Shown: positions 60,547 to 64,000 of the stretch, one piece after another | Position numbering within the stretch: position 1 is the first letter of the stretch | Layout of the letters: every line of letters begins with the position of its first letter | NCBI RefSeq assembly: GCF_034424315.1 | Contig: NZ_CP139972.1 | Span: 1,612,001-1,676,000 of the forward strand | Origin: Chitinophaga sancti | Lineage (GTDB): Bacteria > Bacteroidota > Bacteroidia > Chitinophagales > Chitinophagaceae | Direction: 5' to 3' | DNA length: 64,000 nucleotides | Translations under genes and position numbers: made by a program | The notes under the pieces: generated by a model | Told to the model about the DNA's origin: nothing | The model's database searches: none | What the model saw: the letters and a program-made list of their open reading frames with translations, nothing else

Positions 60547-61633
60547 CCTCTTTCAGCCTTTCCAACTTAAGTCGCTGAATATCAAGAATCGAATAGTAAT
60601 GGCTCCCATGACCAGGGCATTCTCCCCAAACGGGATCCCCGGCCAAAACGTAGCCGAGTACTATAAACGCAGAGCCCAGGGCCAGGTTGGCCTCATCCTC
60701 TCCGAAGGTACCGTTATCGACAGACCCTCCTCCAACGCATACCCAGGCGTTCCCCATTTCTACGGCACCGAAGCTCTCAACGGCTGGAAACACGTTATCG
60801 ACGAGGTACATGCTGCCGGTGGCGCTATGGCACCCCAAATCTGGCACCAGGGTATTCAACCTAATCATCCATCTGGTTGGCTACCTTCTGCTCCTTTTGA
60901 AGGCCCTTCCGGCATTTTAGCACCCGAAGGTATCAATGGCAAGACCCTCACCGAAGAAGATATCGCCGATATCGTAAAAGCCTTCGCCCAGGCTGCCGCT
61001 GATGCAAAACGCCTTGGCTTCAATACCGTCGAACTCCATGGCGCCCACGGTTATCTCATTGACCAGTTCTTTTATGCCCTCACCAACAAACGCACTGACA
61101 AATACGGCGGTCATACCATCGGAGATCGTACACGCTTTGCCGTTGAGGTCATCAAAGAGGTGAGAAAAGCAGTAGGAGAAGACTTCCCCATCATTATGCG
61201 CCTCTCCCAGTTCAAACCCACCGAATACAATCACAAACTCGCCGCTAACCCTACCGAAATGGAAGCATGGTTAACGCCAATGGCTGATGCAGGTGTCGAT
61301 ATCTTCCATTGCTCCCAACGCCGTTTCTGGGAACCTGAATTCGAAGGCGATGACCTCAACTTCGCAGGATGGGCTAAAAAACTGACGGGTAAAGCGACAA
61401 TCACGGTTGGCTCTATCGGCCTTTCCAGTGATTTCATGGGCGCTTTCAAGGGTGAAAGCTCCTCCCCCAGCTCCCTGGATGAATTGCTACGTCGTTTTGA
61501 TCGCGGTGATTTTGACCTCGCAGCCGTAGGACGTCCTTTGCTGGCAGATGCTGAATGGGTCGTGAAGATTAAAGACGAACGTAATACTGAACTGAAAGGT
61601 TTTAGTAAAGAAGCCCTGGCTACCCTGGTGTAA
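60533..61633 (+). CDS. Old yellow enzyme family NADH:flavin oxidoreductase
   Basis: About 366 residues from MSTNNLFQPFQLKSLN (in-frame ATGs at 60521 and 60530 are close alternatives). FMN-binding TIM barrel of the old yellow enzyme family: NRIVMAPMTRAFSPNGIPG, APQIWHQGIQP, FNTVELHGAHGYLIDQFFYA, then DKYGG and RTRFAVEVIKEVR, and FDLAAVGRPLLADAEW. Reduces activated double bonds such as enones, nitroesters or quinones with NAD(P)H. Lies outside the island, next to the tRNA, with higher GC than the island genes; probably resident chromosome. Confidence 0.93.
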   Translation: MSTNNLFQPFQLKSLNIKNRIVMAPMTRAFSPNGIPGQNVAEYYKRRAQGQVGLILSEGTVIDRPSSNAYPGVPHFYGTEALNGWKHVIDEVHAAGGAMAPQIWHQGIQPNHPSGWLPSAPFEGPSGILAPEGINGKTLTEEDIADIVKAFAQAAADAKRLGFNTVELHGAHGYLIDQFFYALTNKRTDKYGGHTIGDRTRFAVEVIKEVRKAVGEDFPIIMRLSQFKPTEYNHKLAANPTEMEAWLTPMADAGVDIFHCSQRRFWEPEFEGDDLNFAGWAKKLTGKATITVGSIGLSSDFMGAFKGESSSPSSLDELLRRFDRGDFDLAAVGRPLLADAEWVVKIKDERNTELKGFSKEALATLV

Positions 61634-61647
61634 TGATTATAAAAGCC

Positions 61648-61676
61648 AAAGCCTCCCTGGTATAATGGAAGGCTTT
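61648..61676 (+). terminator. Terminator of the oxidoreductase gene
   Basis: AAAGCCTCCC / GGAAGGCTTT arms (one mismatch) 15 bases after the stop codon. Confidence 0.7.
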
Positions 61677-61864
61677 CAAAATATTATCCATAAAAAAAGG
61701 TGGCATCAAAAGTAACATTACCCGGATTTAATTCGGGTACCTGGTGGAGAGAATTTTAATGTATTAATTGCTCAATATTCTCAAAATACTTTTGATCCAA
61801 CCACATAAAAATATTCATGAAAGAGGGAATTCACCAACGGTAATGAAAACCATTTTCAGAAATA

Positions 61865-61898
61865 AGAGGGTGTCTCATCAATAAATGAGTCACCCTCT
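61865..61898. terminator. Strong hairpin
   Basis: 14-base arms AGAGGGTGTCTCAT / ATGAGTCACCCTCT (one mismatch) followed by TTTTT. Confidence 0.75.
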
Positions 61899-62540
61899 TT
61901 TTCTTAATACTAAAATATCAAACTATGGATGAATTTCTCCATCACAAAAAATAGTCCTTAAAGCAAATGCCGGGGCAAAAGGAATATTGTGTACTTACAA
62001 ATTTGTTCTTCTCCCTGCTTATCAGCAATGCACTCTTCTTTCATAGTTCATGAAAAGGTATTTTGATACTGTCATAAAATGTGGCTCCACTTTCACCTTC
62101 TTCTTGCTATTTACGTCCACATCAACCCGTCTATTGGCTCAGGAATTAAAATATAACCATTTCGGTTTACAATGTTATTGACTTCATCAGCATGTGAAGG
62201 CATTTCTAATCCAATGCCTAATTCAGGTTATATGAATCAGGTAATTCCTCATTGTTCTTCATTATTGAAAATTTCCAGTTGTCTTTATCGTTTATATAGA
62301 TTGTAAACGTCAATTGGATGCGGGCGTATAACTTCTTTTTCTACTTCAGTAGCTGGGCCCACATAATCTGGTGAGCCTTCCTGAGTTGCTGTTACAATTC
62401 AATTAGGATAAACCCGGTTAGCCCAATATCGCTTTGCCGTAAATATGCACAGCATTAATCCTAATCAGTACCCTGGAAACCTATTTTGCTGTCTTAGCCG
62501 ATTATCCGGTTAATGACGGAAAAAGTATTCTGCCACCTAA

Positions 62541-62566
62541 AAAAATACAAACTACTTGGTATTTTT
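62541..62566. promoter_or_regulatory. Dyad AAAAATACAAA-CTAC-TTGGTATTTTT
   Basis: Same core as 30968-30991 including the centre CTACTTGGTATTTTT; one arm mismatch. About 350 bases before the tyrosinase gene. Confidence 0.55.
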
Positions 62567-62914
62567 AATTACCTCAAACAGTAATAAATTGCAATTACCC
62601 AAATGATGGCTGTAAAACCACAACGCAAAGTAATTATTCATTATGGCCCTCTATTTAACAGTTCACCTATTCTTTATACTGATGTATCATTGATCGGAAT
62701 TGAGGTAGCATAAATGTCTTGTTCAGAGACATAAAAAAGTAAGCTTATCAGATTAGCATAATGACATAGGCATTTTTCACCCTATTCATCTATCGAAAAC
62801 TTCGGACGTTCTTGCCTGCTGCATCCATTCTATTGTATGTCTCGCCCTTTGGCAGCATATTCAATATAGATCTCTTGCATTCAAATGCCGATTTAATCCT
62901 AAATAAAATAATAC

Positions 62915-64000
62915 ATGACAACATTTACAAGAAGGAATGCCTGGAATAACAACGGCACATTCGACAATTCAGACCTTTTGTGGTATGCAAAGGCTGTCCA
63001 CGTAATGCAGTCGCTTCCTGTTAATCATCCTAATAGTTGGTGGTTCTACGCCGCAATTCATGGCGAATTCCTATTAAACCCGATACCGCCTCCACCGCCA
63101 CTCCCTGATTACACCTATTTGAACTGGGTAAATATCTCATACATTTCTCCTACTGCACAACTAAATACGCTTCCCTCTCAAAATTTAATCACCCTTTTCT
63201 GGAACCAGTGCCAGCATGGTACATGGTATTTTCTACCCTGGCACAGAGGTTATTTAGTTGCAATTGAAAACATTCTTCGTGATATAATAGTTAATCAATT
63301 AAATGGTCCTGCCGACTGGGCATTGCCATATTGGAATTACCTGAATAAATCTGAGAACAAAATTCCGCCCGCATTCACTGCTCAGTTTTTACCTGATAAT
63401 ACACCTAACCCTTTGTTAGTACCACAGAGGTATGGACTACGTGTAGATGTAGGAAATCGTGAAAATGAAGCCAATGATGAATGTCAATGGGATACGATTT
63501 TTTCCGAGGATTCCACTCCTGCCCAACCAGGTCCGGGTGACATATATGGCTATTATTATGGTGGCGGCGAAACCGAATTCAGTCACGATCCTAATTCACC
63601 GGAAACCGGCGACCTTGAACAAAATCCTCATAATTTTGTACACGGTATGGTAGGTGGTCAAAATAATAAGAAGATGCTTGGCTTGATGGGCGTACCAGAT
63701 ACAGCAGCACTTGATCCGGTTTTCTATTTGCACCATGCGAATATTGATCGTATGTGGACAGCATGGAATGTAACTGGGGAAAACGAAAATTCTACTGAGT
63801 CCAGTTGGCTGGCAGGACCTTCATCACAAGGCAATTCATTATTTGCCATGCCTTTGGATGCAGCCGGCACTCCATGGTATTACTCACCGGAAGATGTAAT
63901 TAATACCAGGGAATTGAAATACTCAGGATCTATATATTCTTATAGTTATGATGATTTGTCGTTAACGTCTTATGATAAGACTCCACCGAAGAAGGTGCGT
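62915..64000 (+). CDS. Tyrosinase-family copper enzyme (3' end outside window)
   Basis: An ATG at 62915 opens a frame that is still open at the end of the window (362 codons). CuA ligands: His49 in AAIHGEFL, His101 in QCQHGTWYF and His110 in LPWHRGYL. CuB ligands: His239 and His243 in NPHNFVHGMVGG, and His273 in FYLHHANIDRMW. These are the six histidine positions of the type 3 copper centre of tyrosinases and catechol oxidases, which oxidise phenols to quinones. No signal peptide is apparent. The C-terminal part lies beyond the window. Confidence 0.92.
   Translation, partial: MTTFTRRNAWNNNGTFDNSDLLWYAKAVHVMQSLPVNHPNSWWFYAAIHGEFLLNPIPPPPPLPDYTYLNWVNISYISPTAQLNTLPSQNLITLFWNQCQHGTWYFLPWHRGYLVAIENILRDIIVNQLNGPADWALPYWNYLNKSENKIPPAFTAQFLPDNTPNPLLVPQRYGLRVDVGNRENEANDECQWDTIFSEDSTPAQPGPGDIYGYYYGGGETEFSHDPNSPETGDLEQNPHNFVHGMVGGQNNKKMLGLMGVPDTAALDPVFYLHHANIDRMWTAWNVTGENENSTESSWLAGPSSQGNSLFAMPLDAAGTPWYYSPEDVINTRELKYSGSIYSYSYDDLSLTSYDKTPPKKVR

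Larger units (their letters stand above)
61634..62914. other. Long intergenic region with hairpins and coding relics
   Basis: Holds two terminator-like hairpins (61648-61676, 61865-61898), a regulatory dyad (62541-62566), and decayed coding traces. On the minus strand around 62400-62230 two frames read SPDYVGPATEVEKEVIRPHP and DNWKFSIMKNNEELPDSYNL, joined by a frameshift; family unknown. On the plus strand at 62050 a 43-codon piece starts like a signal peptide (MKRYFDTVIKCGSTFTFFLL). Confidence 0.5.

Noticed and set aside
1..64000. CRISPR arrays
   Set aside because: No regularly spaced direct repeats of 25-40 bases seen; the 10-bp repeats at 58459 have no spacers and no cas gene is present.

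Overview
The window looks like a chromosome segment of a Bacteroidota bacterium, most likely a Chitinophaga-like member of the Chitinophagaceae. The evidence is the RHS protein style, promoter-like TAnnTTTG motifs without clear Shine-Dalgarno sites, PAS-LuxR regulators, RteC-like and tyrosine-integrase mobile-element genes, and IS3, IS4 and IS5 elements typical of that phylum. No homology search was possible, so the taxonomy is inference.

Layout. Positions 1-2810 hold the 3' end of an RHS toxin gene with a peptidoglycan-amidase-like tip and a lipoprotein immunity candidate. From about 3.0 to 60.4 kb lies a composite genomic island anchored on a tRNA-Leu(CAA) gene (60314-60397, minus strand). 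Copies of a short sequence derived from the tRNA 3' end (core GTGCCCAG) recur at 3695, 28681, 30675, 34678, 39351 and 60313, each directly after a hairpin, and they divide the island into modules. Everything right of the tRNA (old yellow enzyme, tyrosinase) looks like resident chromosome.

Modules. 3.7-28.7 kb: an ADP-ribosyltransferase-like toxin pair, a broken SIR2-HerA system joined to the tail of an AIPR gene, sbcDC, a secreted protein between inverted 10-mers, an IS3 element, a NADAR + phosphoribosyltransferase-like pair, an IS5 element, and an integrative element (XRE regulator, mini histidine kinase, HEPN protein, small genes, excisionase, tyrosine integrase). 28.7-30.7 kb: one PIN-like nuclease gene. 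30.7-34.7 kb: a PAS-LuxR regulator and four envelope or unknown proteins. 34.7-39.4 kb: two related IS4 elements with 9-bp target duplications, a secreted protein, a metzincin relic and a recombinase tail relic. 39.4-60.3 kb: a Gabija-like system, a decayed metallo-beta-lactamase + membrane operon, a 534-aa protein with a HEPN-like motif, a Septu system, a PIN protein, and a second element with histidine kinase + HEPN, XRE regulators and a large serine recombinase.

How the genes fit together. This is a defence island that grew by repeated integration at one tRNA gene. Several systems look intact (Gabija, Septu, SbcCD, NADAR pair, PIN genes), while others are decaying (HerA/AIPR, MBL/TM, an unknown gene at 47.1-47.6 kb). 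The most unusual recurring unit is the sensor-less mini histidine kinase followed by a HEPN protein with a degenerate nucleotidyltransferase-like N-terminus. It occurs twice, each time in an element with its own, unrelated integrase type, and it is my best candidate for an undescribed system. Other notable signals are an operon-wide palindrome (GTTTACCGGTAAAC), five 10-bp tandem repeats before the serine recombinase, and a nested three-helix hairpin before the second kinase gene.
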